A stretch of 64,000 bases of DNA from Hybos culiciformis (taxonomy: Eukaryota > Arthropoda > Insecta > Diptera > Hybotidae). Below, piece by piece: positions 45,959-63,110 of the stretch. Below the pieces are notes generated by a model. That model did not search any database. It was not told the DNA's origin and was given only the letters and a program-made list of their open reading frames with translations. The position numbers and the translations under genes were made by a program. Each line of letters begins with the position of its first letter. Position 1 is the first letter of the stretch. The DNA lies in contig OZ023275.1 in NCBI GenBank assembly GCA_964007475.1, forward strand, positions 9,465,829 through 9,529,828, in the 5' to 3' direction.

Positions 45959-46202
45959 CTTCGCTCCAAATCCAACTGATGTGATTGGTCCTCTCACCTG
46001 GTGGTTGATCACTTATTTGATTTGTTAATTTATTGCGGATTGATTTGAAAAAATTTGTTACTAAGCTCTTCACCCATTTTTTAAACCTTGATATTCTATT
46101 GAAAGCTTCAGCTATTTTATTTGTTTCATTATCAGCTGTTGGTGCTGCTAAACTAGATGAACCAAAGTTAGACAAAAGCAAGGCTAAGAAAAGATTAAGC
46201 AC
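45959..46202 (-). CDS. para: para exon, end of DII S6 and start of II-III linker, with two donors
   Basis: Starts in phase 0 after TTTTTAG. Using the proximal donor (GTGAGA, exon 45998-46202, 205 nt) it encodes residues 469-536: [20 protein letters not shown] and [20 protein letters not shown] through NQISDQPP. Using the distal donor (GTTTTT, exon end 45959) it adds 39 nt encoding [13 protein letters not shown] without changing phase. Fly para has a matching optional segment in this loop. The distal donor is weak by consensus, so it probably needs help to be used. Confidence 0.93.
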
Positions 46203-46382
46203 CTAAAAATAAAGATGTATAAAATTTTTTGTAAACAATATAAAGAAGCTTTTTTTAACATCAATCAATGTTTATGAAATAAAAACTATAATTTGAAATT
46301 TGTTCGGGGGATTTAAGAGAAGTATTCCCAGAATTAAAATTTCAATAGTTTTGAAAAAAAAAAAATCTAAATTAATACTTAC

Positions 46383-46570
46383 GACCAAATTTCCAATAAC
46401 TACAGTTGCTAAAAAGAATGGAATACATGAAAAATCTCCAACATGCATACAGTCCCACATTGATTCAATCCATTCACCACATAAAACTCGGAATACTATC
46501 ATAAATGAATGCATAAAATCGGTGAAATTCCATCTCGGTAAATCACCATCGGCAAATTTGTCTTTATGAT
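46383..46570 (-). CDS. para: para exon, DII pore loop and start of S6
   Basis: 188 nt: two bases complete Asp, then 62 codons ending GTC before donor GTAAGT. It encodes residues 406-468: [20 protein letters not shown], the pore segment [16 protein letters not shown] with the filter glutamate (E of DEKA), and S6 start [15 protein letters not shown]. The kdr position 1014 is the leucine in GNLV, codon TTG, the susceptible residue. A TTG codon is one substitution from Phe (TTT or TTC) or Ser (TCG). Confidence 0.97.
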
Positions 46571-50352
<3,782 letters not shown>

Positions 50353-51290
50353 CTATTTTTTTATTTTTATGTTATATAACATTATTATTATTTTTTTTAC
50401 AATTAATTGTAATAATTGTAATAATTGATTGTAAAATATTCATTATATCCAATTCATGTCGATATTTTACATTTTTTGTTTTTTTTTTTTTTGTATTATT
50501 ATTGTTATAATGATGAGAATAATATGATTGTATGAAAAAGCCGGGCAAAGCAAAGATTGAAAAGATTTTGTAGTAATTATGTAGTAAAGAAAAGAGAAAA
50601 AGTAAAATATTGTAAGGTTTTTCTTTTCCAAAAATTAGTTATATATTATAAACTACTTATCATTAGAGCATAACTTAAAGCTAACATTTCATAATATAGT
50701 TAAATATTTTTTTTTCTATATCAATAATTGCATAATATCCTAATTAAAGAGAATGGTTTAACTATTATACAAAAAAAAAATTCTAGCTTTTTTATTTAAT
50801 TTTATTAACAAACAAAATATTTAACTATTTTTACAATATTTCTAATTAACTTATATTATTATGGTATACATATAAATTAAATTTTATAAGGAGAAGAGAG
50901 GTTTTATTCTAAGAGGATTTTTCAAATTTGCATATTAGATCAGGTTTCGTTATATAGATTAATTAAGCGAAATATTTGTATGTGCAATTTTATATGTATA
51001 ATAAAAAGCTTGATTTCATTATTCCAGCATAATGTTTGGCATATAATTTAACATATTTTTATAGAAGATGATGCTATGTAAACATTATTTTAATTATAGT
51101 ATATGTATAAATATGTATATATTATATTAATAAAACTATTATAAGATGTTAAATATATTTATATATATTTTTTAAATTAATTTAACAAGAGTTTGAAAGT
51201 ATTTCAAAAAAACAAAATCAAAAGAATTTTTAAAGAACAAGAAGAAGAAGAAAATTTTTAATTTTTATCGACGTGTTTTCTCTATTATAC
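50353..51290 (-). other. Intron between the two DII S4-S5 alternative exons (938 bp)
   Basis: AT-rich spacer separating the mutually exclusive exons. No coding sequence and no convincing repeat was seen. Confidence 0.8.
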
Positions 51291-51453
51291 CTGTATAATT
51301 TTTGCCAAACAATTGCATTCCCATAACGGCAAAAATAAAGATGATTATACATAAGACAAATGTTAAATTGCCTAAGGCACCAACAGTACGGCCCATAATT
51401 GAAATTAATAAATTTAATGTTGGCCACGATTTAGCTAATTTAAATACACGCAA
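51291..51453 (-). CDS. para: para alternative exon, DII S4-S5, copy with Val922 (first of two)
   Basis: 163 nt (54 codons plus one base), acceptor TTGCAG, donor GTATAA. It encodes [20 protein letters not shown], then [20 protein letters not shown] and [14 protein letters not shown]: the end of S4, the S4-S5 linker and S5. It is one of a pair of mutually exclusive exons matching the c/d pair of fly para. Because the length is 3n+1, using both copies or neither would break the frame. It differs from the second copy only by V for M at housefly position 922. M918, L925, T929 and L932 are the usual susceptible residues. Confidence 0.96.
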
Positions 51454-51729
51454 CTGCAATGATTTGTTAATAAAGAATGTATTTTCGAAAGGGATTAAAA
51501 AAAAAAAAATTATAAAAAGATGTACATATTTTCCATTATTCCAGGTGTATTGATTTTAATTAATAACAACTATTCGAAGAGTTACAAAAATTTTAATAAA
51601 ATGGTTTTAAATATTTAACAATTACAATTATTCAGCACATAGTATTCAATTTGAAAATATTGTACATCTTAATGTTATATTTGAAAAAAAAAAAAAACTA
51701 TAAATATACAAAAATTCTTCCCTATCCTA

Positions 51730-52023
<294 letters not shown>

Positions 52024-52216
52024 CTACGAAAAAAATATATTAATTATATTACACTGAATTATACATATTATAAAGTTTAGAATAATTTTATAAATAAAAA
52101 CTAAAAAAAAATTTTGAAAATGTTCTTATTAGTTATTAATAAAGTTTTATGTTTCAATTTATTTTTTCTAATTATAATCTAAGCCGGTTGAAGTTCCACT
52201 AAACTCAAATACTTAC

Positions 52217-52497
52217 ATAATTACCAGCTTTCAATGCTTTTTCCATATCCGGATTCATGTTGTGATGATCTAATGCCATAAATAATGTATTAACAACAAT
52301 ACATAATGTTATAAATAATTCAACAAATGGATCGAAAACAAGCCACGATATCCATCCTTGAAATATTAACCAAGGCCTACAGCAGTCCCACACGCAAAAA
52401 ATTTCAATACCCTTCAATAATACTTCTATTGCTTTATCTTTTAATGTTGGACCATCTTCGTCGTCGTCCTCTTCTGTCGGAAAATAGTAAACAGAAA
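52217..52497 (-). CDS. para: para exon, end of I-II linker and DII S1-S2
   Basis: 281 nt: two bases complete a split valine, then 93 codons ending AAT TAT before donor GTAAGT. It encodes residues 200-293: [20 protein letters not shown] (acidic end of the linker), then FCVWDCC and, in DII S1, [20 protein letters not shown], followed by the extracellular [20 protein letters not shown]. The stretch after FCVWDCC ([14 protein letters not shown]) differs from the Drosophila and mosquito versions I remember, so it may be useful for placing the species. Confidence 0.97.
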
Positions 52498-55400
52498 CTG
52501 AACCAAAAAAATATTTTGATTAGTTTTAAATGATACCAAGACTCAACCATTTTTTTTTTTTTTTTATTATTTTCTTGTAACTTTTATTTTTTTTTTAGTT
52601 TTAATGTATTTTGTTTTTTTAATTTTTTTGAAATTTTGTTTTCTGTTGTAAAATATGTAGTTTTTATAATATTTTAATTAAGAAAAAAAATTTGGAAAAA
52701 TAAAACAATTTCTTTTTTGATTGACAAAGAAAAGTGTAAATAAAAAAAAAAAAACTAATTTTTTAAATGGGAAAAAGAGGCTCACTTCTAGCATTTTTTC
52801 TATATGCAGAATTAAAAATAAAATTATTTGAGAAAACTTTTTTTTCCTGTTGTTGTTACCATGTTGATTTTATTTTTGAAGGATTGGTATATAATAATAT
52901 TCCTGTATACCAATGTATATAATTATGAATGAATAATAGATTTTAAAATTTATATTAGAAATGTGAAATGTTTAGAAATATAGTGTTAGTGAAAAATTAA
53001 ATGATGAGCAAAATTTAAAATGTGTTTTGTAAGCAGACGTGTCCTAAAATTTTGAAGCTATTTATACCTACGTTAAATTTAGCATGAAAAAGAAAATTAT
53101 TTTTAAAAAATTTTCTCTATAATATAATATTATTATAATTATTTGTTTTGCGGTTATTATGGTGATAATTCACACCAAGAATCTGAAATGAGAAAAACTG
53201 TATTCAATTATTTTAACAATTTGAGCCAACTTTTATTATCCCATTTGAGTTGAATCCATAAATGTTTTCGTTAATTTGATCGAACAGTGATGAAATTTTC
53301 ATAGTCTTAGAATCATAGTCTTAGATTTAGATTGTTTGCCCGTTTAAAAAAAATGTATTTCAAAAAATGACAAAAAAATTCTGTTAACAAAAATCAAAGT
53401 ATTAACATTATCTTCATTATATACATTTGACAGGGCTTTGAAATTGAAATTTTGTAAAAAAATAATTGTTCATTAGTTGGACAAAAATATGTTTACATAT
53501 TATGGATTACGCGCAAGTTTTCACACTCATTTCATAACCGAGGACTTTGTTAGAATTATGACTTAAAAGAAGTAATATTCATTGTTTGCAAAAAAAATAA
53601 ATGTGTATTGTTTGTGACTTTGTGAGTTAAAAATGTTTTTAACTAAATGTGTTAAAAGATTGTCATATATGTTGTGTTGTGTATACAATGTGATAAAAAT
53701 ATAAAAAATCAAACTCATCTATTAATTTTTCTTCTAGTCAAACATTAAGTTCACATTAAGTTTTACAAACTAAAAAATTTAAATTTTTTGTTTGGAAATA
53801 TTTTTAAAATATGTATAGTTTCTTTTTTAAAATATGAAACCCTTAAGAGTAAATTTTTTTTTTTTTTTTTAGACTTAGTGTTTTGAAAATTTTCCAATTA
53901 AAAATTTGGTTTCACAAAAATTTAGTTTCAATTAAATAAAACTAATGGAACATTTTATTTTGTTTAAATTAATGAAATTTTGTTTGGAATCCAATGATAA
54001 TGGTTTAGCTGGTCCTTAGAACATAATTTCATTGGAAATTTCTAATATCATGTCATTAAGTGTATATAGTTTTATATTGTTTTTAAAAATATGTATTCTC
54101 TAGATTAAATAAATGAGAAATTTAATATCAATGCTGAAGTTAATGTCAGAAAGTATATAGGTATGTTTTTTTTGTTAAATGATTTTGGAAGTGAGCTCTA
54201 TATTTATATTATTTGAGAAGAAAAAAAAATTACTACTTTCATGTAGCCTTTTCAAACGTTTTTTAATATCGAAAATTCATAAAAAAAATATATGTTGCGT
54301 TAAAAATCAAATTGTGTGTGATATTAAAAATAACATTTTCTAAAAAAAAATGTTTTATTAAAAACTACTTTTACTGCAAAAATAAAAAATTCTACCAAAT
54401 TTTCTACAAAAAATATTTTTTCTTTTTTATTTGTTAAAAAAATTATAATTTTTTTAATTTTATTCTTGCTAGCTTTGAAAAATTAACTTCAATTATTAGG
54501 TGAACTATTTATTTAGTATTGAAAAAAAAATCCATGCAACTACATGTTTTTCGTTCTTCTAATAAATAAAATTGAAAACAAAATAAGAAAATTTGAAATA
54601 AAAGTCCCTTTTTTTTTAAAGCTAAAAAGTTTTTAATATTTAATGATCAAGGTAATTAAACATTCCAAAGAAATTCTTTTATAAAAAAAACTAACAAATT
54701 ATTAGGCTTTTTTATGAAAAACAAAAATTAAGTAAATTCAGCATTCTACATTCTCAAATTACATTAGTAAAAACCATAGAAACATTTTATATTTTAATCA
54801 AATAGAAATTATTTTAAGAACCTATATAAGAATCTATAAAAGACGAAATTTAATTATATTTTTTTGTATTGGTTAAATTGAAATCATTTTTATCCAGAAA
54901 TAATTATTTATTTTTATTATTATTTGAAATTTATTTTAATAGATTTATAGAATCATTGATGAAAAACTATGTATTTCTTCTAAGAATTTTAGTCATGATA
55001 TGCTTTAAAAGTATATAGAGTTCTTCTAGCTATATCATGCAATTTATTTTCCAATACAAAAGTAAAAAACTTTTCTATGGTTTTTAAATTATAAGTATTA
55101 TTATTAAAAAAAATTGTAGATAGATTTTTAGATTATTAATTATAATAAAATTTTATTAATTATTCATAAAAAGAAACTGAAAGCTATATAGAAGAGAAAT
55201 TGTGATGAGAAATTCTAATGATCGTGGTGAAGATCAATCTTTATTATTCTGCTGCAGATAAATGCTTTTATTTAATATTCATATTAAATAAATTATATAA
55301 TTTAATTTTAGTTTAAGGTGTTGATTTGTTTACACTAATAATACTAATTTACATTTTAGACTTAATTTACAGAATATCTCTTAAATATTATTATATTTTT

Positions 55401-57945
55401 ATTTATTTTTTTTACTATTCTAGAACTATAATGTCTGTAGAAATTTTTCAATCGTTAAATCAGAACAGCAAGAGTATACAATTTTCAACAACACAAATGA
55501 TTGATGACATTTGAAATAAATATATATTTTTGTAAATTTTGCCTATAAGGGATTGAAATTACAACTTTGAATTTATTTTATATTTAGTTTGAAATTATTT
55601 ATAGTAAATTATATTTCTGTAGTTATATTTTAGTGTAAATAAATAATTTTTAACCTTTGAAGTAAAAAAAAGCATTTAACTGCACCAGAAGATGGATTTT
55701 TGATATAAATTTTAATATAAAAAATAAATAAATGACGATAAACATCTTTTTATAACAATGTTAATTTATTTGAAATAACCTCTCTTTTCCCCATGTTAGT
55801 AATTTTTTTTTTTGTAGAAATAGGTATTATAAAAATTAAAAATTAAATTTTGAGAGATCAAATTCATTAAAATTCTAAATAGAAAATTTACTTTTTTACT
55901 TTTTGTATAGCATTTTATTATCGTCTCTTATATTGTGGATAAGAGGTGTCCATACCAGAGGATATAATCATCAGCAAAAAAAGGGATGAGTCAGGCATTG
56001 TTTTACAAAAAATATTTGAATCCTTTAATATTGTTTTTTTTTTTTTAACATTGGATATTTTAATTGCTAAAATAATCTATCCTCTTTTGTAAAATAATGA
56101 AATATACACATATAAATTTTATATAAGTATATATTTCATATAAGAATTATAAAAAAAATAAAAATATCTAAATTTTGAAAAAAAAAAAAAAAAAAGCAAA
56201 TGAATAAAAATATTTTTTTTGTAGCATAGTATAAGTTCCTTGGAAAATCACCATTGCAAATCACCATCATTTAATAATAATTTAAGAAGATTACTTATCA
56301 TATTTTTGCAAAGAGAGATTCATTAAAAAAAAAATTAGAATTTAATTGATTTCTGTGTGTTTTCTGTGACATAAAAAAAAATTTAATATTACATAATTTA
56401 CATTTATCTGACGTTTTGATCTTTAATATTTATGTTTTAATATAAGATTCAATTATAAATCTAATGCTTTACTAATAAGTTACTGTTTTTTTTTTATATT
56501 ATAACTTTAAAATCTTGTAAATTTGACACACATTAAATCATTGAAATTTTATTAATATTACATTTGATTTTTTTTAAAAATATTTTTACTCATTCAATTT
56601 TTTAGGTACGTACCTAGTAAAATTAAAATCTACTAAAATTCCAATTTAAAATTTATAAATAAAAATAATTTTTTTCTTTTGGTTTTTTTTTTTTTTTCTT
56701 AATTATTTCAGCAATCAAAATTATTTTTCTGATTAAGTTGAAAATTGTAAAATTATAAATATAAATGTAAATATAAATAAAAAGAAAAAGTTTAGTAGAG
56801 AAATTAGATAAAAAAAAATTTTATTCTCATACAACGAAAAAAAAAAAACGTATTTTACGCAGACTTTAATAAAGAAAATTTAGTTAAAAAAAAAAAAAAA
56901 GAATCAAGCTTCAGAATTTTGAACAAAATAAAAAAATTAAAAAAAAAATATCAAGCCAAAAAGTTAAAGAATAAAAAAAAAAAAAAAAATTTTGAAAAAA
57001 AAGACAAACATTTTGTACACGAACATAACAATATTTTTTATATTTTTTTATTTTTTTCTGAAAAAATTGATTTCTTGTTTCCATACAATCAAGCATAATG
57101 TCTAGATAATTTTTATATTGTAGACATTTACTTTTTTTTTTTTAATTAAAAAACATTTAAAAATTTGTCGTTTAAAATGAAAAAAAAAAAAAAAAAACCA
57201 CTCAAATAACAAATATTTATTTTGAGAACAAACAAAATTTTGAAATTTTAACTATTTTTCTTAGTTATTGTTAACAGCTGAAACTGCTGCCAATATTTAT
57301 ATCTATCTCGTCAAGCCTACATAGGACAGAAGTGGTAATTCTTTGTTTGAGTTTGAGGAATTATTCAATCAAAGATGTATAGAATAGATAGACTTGAATA
57401 AGTTATATATATTATTAATCTTAACATTCTTAACTACGTTTTCGTAAGGAAAACTAATCATTTTGGAACTAATTTATCTATGAAATTTTTCATTATATTT
57501 TGTTATTTAAAATTGTTGATTCCAAATATGACCGATTTTATTTTCTTTTGAAAATTACTTTATATTAAAACATTTGTTTACTTATGTGGTTTTAATTTTA
57601 TAAAACAACAATTTTAGGACGAAAGACATTTAAAGACAAATAAGAAGAAAAATCTGATATTATTAGTGTCTGATTAAAAAAAAATGTTCTTTTTGGTATT
57701 GTGTTTATCTCTGAAATAAAAAGATGTATAGTTTTAATAAGATTACCACATTAATGGAGTTACTGGTAAAATTATATTTTCATTTCACAAACACAATAAC
57801 AAATAGAAAACAAAAATAAATTAAATGAAAAAACATATAATAATTATTGTATTTAATAAAATTAAAATATCGTAAAAAAAACTATTCAGAAATCACTCCA
57901 ATCAACATTATTGCTGTTGTTAATTAAATATACATGAAGTGTTAC
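52498..57945 (-). other. Intron between I-II linker and domain II (5.4 kb)
   Basis: AT-rich intron with many homopolymer runs. A patch at about 57270-57350 has more balanced base composition, but I found no splice-bounded conserved reading frame in it. No other feature is supported. Confidence 0.8.
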
Positions 57946-58014
57946 CTCCTCGATCAGATCCACGACTTTGCCGACCAGCGGCTTGTTCGATAATATCATT
58001 TAGGACCATAACAT
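57946..58014 (-). CDS. para: para exon, I-II linker (DVMVLNDIIEQAAGR segment)
   Basis: 69 nt small exon, with two bases completing the split aspartate, 22 codons, and one base over (donor GTAACA). It encodes DVMVLNDIIEQAAGRQSRGS and DRG, residues 177-199. It is followed by a 5.4-kb intron, a large break before domain II. Confidence 0.96.
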
Positions 58015-58189
58015 CTAAAAGAAATGAAAATAAAATTACATTTTTGGCATATTACTAAAGATCAGGAAAAAGTTATTCAAAAATAAGTTATCATTTTAAT
58101 ATAACGTTAATTATAAGCAATTAAGTAAATTTAAAACATATAGCAATGGCTATGGCACTTAAAAAATAGAATTATTATGATGCAAATAC

Positions 58190-58289
58190 CTTTCATATCG
58201 ACTACAGTTTGCGTTTGGACGGGCTCAATAAATGGATTGTCGGGATGTTTAACTTTTCCAGCCTCATCTGTACAGTCCGTTGAAGGGTC
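58190..58289 (-). CDS. para: para exon, I-II linker (CTDEAGKVKHPDNPF segment)
   Basis: 100 nt, phase 0 start after TTTAAG, ending with one base of a split aspartate codon before donor GTATTT. It encodes residues 144-176: DPSTDCTDEAGKVKHPDNPF then IEPVQTQTVVDMK. The block is highly conserved across insects and lies in the cytoplasmic I-II loop. Confidence 0.96.
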
Positions 58290-58702
58290 CTTAAATAACA
58301 ATAAAACAAAAAATTATTTACATCTTAAACTAAAAAATTTATTTTGAATATGTATATTAATGTCAGAAAAATATAATAATAAAATAGAATATTCTCAAAA
58401 TACTTCAAATATTCAAAAAATCGTTATAGTTTTTGAGTGAGTATGCAAAAATTATTATGATTTCTGACTATTAAATCTCTATTTTGAAAATATAAGTTGG
58501 TATTTGAAGTTTTTCTAAGGAACTGTGCGATTTATTTAAAGATAAGTTTTTGAGAAAAAGTTACGTTTATTATTGATTGAAATTTTAGTTAATAAAATTT
58601 AAATCTAAAAATTATTTTTTTCTTAAATGTAAACTCGAGTTTTTAGTTCAATCAAACCTAAGAAATTTTTATTAAATATTTTATTAAAATAAATATTATT
58701 AC

Positions 58703-58887
58703 ATATTCGCGATGACCCAAATATTTATTGTCTACATAGCAGCTGGTTCCATTCGATGGTACAATTGATTGATTTCTACGTGAACGATTCATTAATTTAG
58801 ATTCTTTCGTCATACCGCCTAATAAATCGCCGTGTGATGTATATGATATTCTAGATTGATGTGAGGTATATGATGAATGACGAGATC
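58703..58887 (-). CDS. para: para exon, I-II linker ([13 protein letters not shown] segment)
   Basis: 185 nt: two bases complete the split glycine, followed by 61 codons ending at TAT before donor GTAATA. It encodes residues 82-143, with [20 protein letters not shown] and then [12 protein letters not shown] short insert that I recall in some Drosophila isoforms between GGM and TKES is absent, as in other insects. It is serine and arginine rich (RSRRNQS), a likely phosphorylation target by family analogy. Confidence 0.96.
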
Positions 58888-58980
58888 CTGAAAAAGGTGA
58901 AAGCACAAGAAAAAAAGAGAGAAACAGAAAAAAAAATTCACCGCGTTAAAAACTCGTATTAATTTAGTTGAACAGACTAC

Positions 58981-59161
58981 CTAGGTTTCCATAATAAACT
59001 GGTACAATGATAGCACCATTTTCTTCTGACATTGGTGTTACTGCGTTTGAATCATCTGCGTATGGTAAATGTTCCTGCGCATCCAGATACGTTGATAAAA
59101 CTAATGGCTTTCGATCACTTCCTGGTATACCAAATCGTCCGCGACCATTTCGTAATGTAAA
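58981..59161 (-). CDS. para: para exon, I-II linker ([16 protein letters not shown] segment)
   Basis: 181 nt, starts in phase 0 after a TTTTAG acceptor and ends with one base of a split glycine codon before donor GTAGTC. It encodes residues 22-81, including [19 protein letters not shown] and [19 protein letters not shown], both hallmark stretches of the insect sodium channel I-II loop. The downstream intron is only 93 bp. No membrane segment is present, so the piece is cytoplasmic. Confidence 0.97.
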
Positions 59162-59362
59162 CTAAAATGGTAAACAAAATTTTGTTTATTCGTAAGAAAA
59201 AAATTATAAGACAGGCATTTTATTCTTCAATTGAGTGAAAGTTAAAATCAACATGTTCTTAAAATAAAATAATAGGTAATAATTGGAATAATTGTTCAAT
59301 AGTATTGTAATAATAAGTGAATAAACAAAATATTAAAAATTAAGAGAAAAAAAAAGTCTCAC

Positions 59363-59425
59363 CTGATGTGATCCTCTTGACCCCCTTCTAGGATTAAATG
59401 GAGAACCAGGTAATGATAAGGATGC
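59363..59425 (-). CDS. para: para exon, I-II linker ([10 protein letters not shown] segment)
   Basis: First exon seen in the window, 63 nt, 21 codons, phase 0 at both ends (acceptor TTCAG, donor GTGAG). It encodes [20 protein letters not shown] plus Q, a stretch well known from fly para in the cytoplasmic loop between domains I and II. RRGS fits a protein kinase A site consensus, consistent with known phosphorylation control of this loop in the family. Residues 1-21 in the numbering used here. Confidence 0.95.
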
Positions 59426-59644
59426 CTGAATCAAAGAGAAATAAAACAATTTTTAGTAAGAAAGAATAAAATATTTGAACAATTTTTAGACCCCTCAAAT
59501 TTTTGTTTTTTAATTACTTAACTTTACAATATTGAGCTGTTTATATACAAAGCCAATATTGAACGTTATTTATTAAATGCGATAGAGTTTACTAAAAAAT
59601 AATTTCAACAAGAAGTAATTGTATAGCTTACTGATATAAGTAAG

Positions 59645-59680
59645 TACCAAAACTTGTAAATTTACCAAAACTTGTAAATT
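59645..59680. repeat. Exact 18-bp tandem duplication
   Basis: Two adjacent identical copies of taccaaaacttgtaaatt in non-coding sequence. No function is suggested. Confidence 0.9.
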
Positions 59681-62600
59681 TACAATATAAAATATACATT
59701 AGTAACATAATTAACCCAAACAAAGGATATAATCTATACTTTAATTTCCTTTTACACATTTTTATATACACATTCGGAAATGTGTAAGAAATGAAAATGT
59801 AATTTTGTGATTTAAGTTTTGTACCTGCAATTTTATAATTTCTGATTTTCGATTAGTATAATGTAAAATGTAAAAAAGCTTTTAAAATTGGCGCAATTTA
59901 AAAGAGTTCTATTTTCCATTTTCAAAATAATTTAGTTATCTTATATAATTGATTTGTATATATCACAAATAACGTTAGAAACGTTAAAAAAAATTGAATA
60001 ATGAATTTTAATTATATTTTATTACTAAAATAAGTTGCATCTAAATAACCAGCAACTTAGTAAATTATAGCAACTTGACGAAAAATGTCGTTGCAGTGAA
60101 GCAATGAAGAAATTTTATTTTTTAGTAAACTTAATCTGCATTTTAATATTAATTATTTACATATTTTTACCGAAATCATCGATGCATATTCACATTTTGA
60201 TAACCCATAATTCAAATTCATTATAAAACTATACCATATTATAACATATTAATATTAACTTAATATTTTAGGTCTTTATGAAAAATTTAAAAGTTCGAAA
60301 TTTATAAAATACTTAAAAATTTTGAAAAACGACCACACTTTTTGCAAAACTTATTATACTTATTAGTTAGAGCTTAAAATAAATTACATAGTATTTAGTT
60401 TAAGAAACTCATAAAATCAATTTTATAAAATTAAAGATAGTTTTCTTTGACACAGAATATTTTTTTAATCATATGTTACTCTGTAATACACAAAATAAGG
60501 AATTGTTTAAAAACAATAGTAAAGAATATTTTAATTTAACAGGGTTCAAAATGTGGCGATAATTGAATATTTTTATTAGATTTCGAAATGCCGCAGTTTT
60601 TTAATTTTTTTTTCTTGAATCGTCAACCCTTAAAAAATACATAATAATAATCCATAAACGTAGTATGTAAAATGGATATATTTAAGTTTTGAAATAAAAA
60701 ATTAAAACTATTACTTAGATAAATTTTACTTTTTTTTTACTACATATTTTTGTAAATCAATCAATAATATTTTCTATAAACTTTAGGGTAATTTTTGTAA
60801 AAAAAAAAGAATATCGATAATTTTGGAAATTCAAATTTTTTTTTTATCTTAAAATCGGGTTAAAATTCAGTTTATATATTATGTAATTATAATTTCTAAA
60901 AAAAAACAATATTTTTTTGTGTAATAATTGCGTTATTCAAAACTATAAAAGTTTAAAACCTACCTTTTGCACGTTGGAGCAAATGAATAACAAACCAATG
61001 TTTTTTACAATAATTTTTGTAATTATGATTTTGTCATTTCGAATTTGCTCGGACTCTACGAGACTTATTAGAAAATATTTATAAGAAAATAAAAAGAAGT
61101 ATTATTATTAAAATTTAACTACAAAATATAAAATTAAATTTTAGAAGAAATAGGATGCAAAATCATTTAGAAGAATTCTACTGAAATAAATACCCTTAAA
61201 AGTTAGAAAAAAAAAATAATCTTAATTGATTTGCATCGGAATGTTAAAGTTTTTTTTATTCATATCGAGTCTTATACTTAAGTAGTTTCTAAATTTTTAG
61301 TGACATCAGACTTTTATTAATATAATTAATATTATTATATCCTTACTAGGTTGGTACAATTAATATAATTACATTAAAAAAATTTTAAGTAACCATTTAC
61401 TCTGAAATTTACGTATTTACTATAAACTTCTTCAAATTGAATTGACTGTATCTTTGAAAAATTTTTGAAGATAAATCTGTAGAAATTTGATAATAGACTC
61501 TATTCTGTTTGTATAAAATGGTTAACTGGTATTTATATGACTGTATACGAAATAATTTACAATTATACCATAGAGCCGATTCAAAACATCAACTTCATAC
61601 TAAAATGAATTATTATTTTTTAGCATTTTATTTCAAAAATTCTTATGTTAAAAAAATATTATAAAATATTTCTTTTTATGTACATATTTTTAAACAGCTT
61701 TTAAAGATAATGGCTATGTTATATAAAAAAATAGGGATAATAAATTTTTATTAAATGGTATAGTGCTATTTTTTGATGTAAACAGAAATTATGCTGTACA
61801 TTATTGATGTTTATGTACTATGTTATTCACCTCTTTTAAGAGCATATTCAGCAGACTCCCTTTTTAATATTGAATAAGTATTAAACATTATGAATTGAAC
61901 ATTATTATTCTACTAAAAAATTATTTTATTATGTGAAAAATAATTTGGAAAAAAAAAAAATAAAATAAATATAATCTAAAAATCTGTTTGTTTTCTTTTT
62001 TTTTTTTGCAGTTTTTGATATTATGATTTGCTTTGCAAATGGCTTTTGAAATAAAAATCGCTGCGCTTTCTTTAATTTTTGTTTTGCTAATTGATTTATG
62101 CGTTTTTTTGTTAGCATTGTTTTTATGTTTTTTTTTTAATTTCTGCTTTTTTGTTTTTAGGCGCATTTTTAAGTGCATTTTTCGATACAGAAAATTTTAT
62201 TGAATGATTTATAAAAATATCCTATAAAATAAATTGAAATGATTATAATATTTTAAAGCGAAATTTTTGTAATGAATTCATACACTTGTGAAAAAATTGC
62301 TAATTTTTACAAATAATGTTAAAAGCTAAAATGTAGTCAAAAATAAGTTTTTATGCATTTTTTTTTTAAAGCGCAATAAAAAAAGCGTAAAAAGTCAGAA
62401 TAGGGTATAATTTAATGTTGATAATCGGTTTAGATCTAAATAAACGCAAATGGTTTTGTATTCGTTTTATATGAAAAACCTCAATGTAGTATAAGAATTT
62501 AGTTTTCAAACTTTTATTATCGAAATGGAAATAACTAAAATTTGTTTTTTTTATTTTAGTTTTACTGTCAATTTAACGCGGAAAAATAAGAAAAAGTTAT

Positions 62601-63102
62601 AGAGATGATTTGAAAAATGTCAAATACAAAATATTTTATTTTGTTGTACTTTTGTTAGTACTTTTTAAGTAAAATATCCAGATTAGATAAAATTATTTTT
62701 AAAATTAAACTGAACAAAACATACTTATGTCTGAAGCGTTTAAGAAGAATATTAAAATGGAAAACCGGACAATAGTAAGACGTATAAATCTTGAATTTTT
62801 CTATAATAAAAAATGATTTTGATAAACGATTTTCTTTTTATTTGCTTAGTTAAAAAAAAAGTATAATCATAAAAACAGCAGCGTCTCTTCGCTAGATTTA
62901 AAAAATAATATGTAATCCATAGTTAAATCATGGCTATAGTATAGATAAAGAAAATGTAGAACATGCCTAATTTTATTCAAAATGTATATCATATATCTAA
63001 ATTCGTAATAGAAATTATAAAATTAATAATATATATAATAAACTGAATGTTTGAAAATAAAATTAAATTGCAACTTAAATTTTTGGCAAGACCTCATATA
63101 TA

Positions 63103-63110
63103 CTTTACAG
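63103..63110. repeat. Left target-site duplication of the hAT-like element
   Basis: Eight bases, ctttacag, identical to 63507-63514 on the other side of the element. Confidence 0.93.

Noticed and set aside
57270..57350. Less AT-rich patch tested as an optional exon between I-II linker exons and DII
   Set aside because: No phase-compatible open frame with flanking GT and AG; fly para has no known exon here.
60961..61070. Possible upstream para exon ending at a GTAGGT donor on the minus strand
   Set aside because: The frames contain stops or show no similarity to the para I-II linker.
61830..61870. Possible small exon ending AAAAGAG|GTGAAT on the minus strand
   Set aside because: No similarity to any linker segment I know and no good acceptor with a consistent phase.
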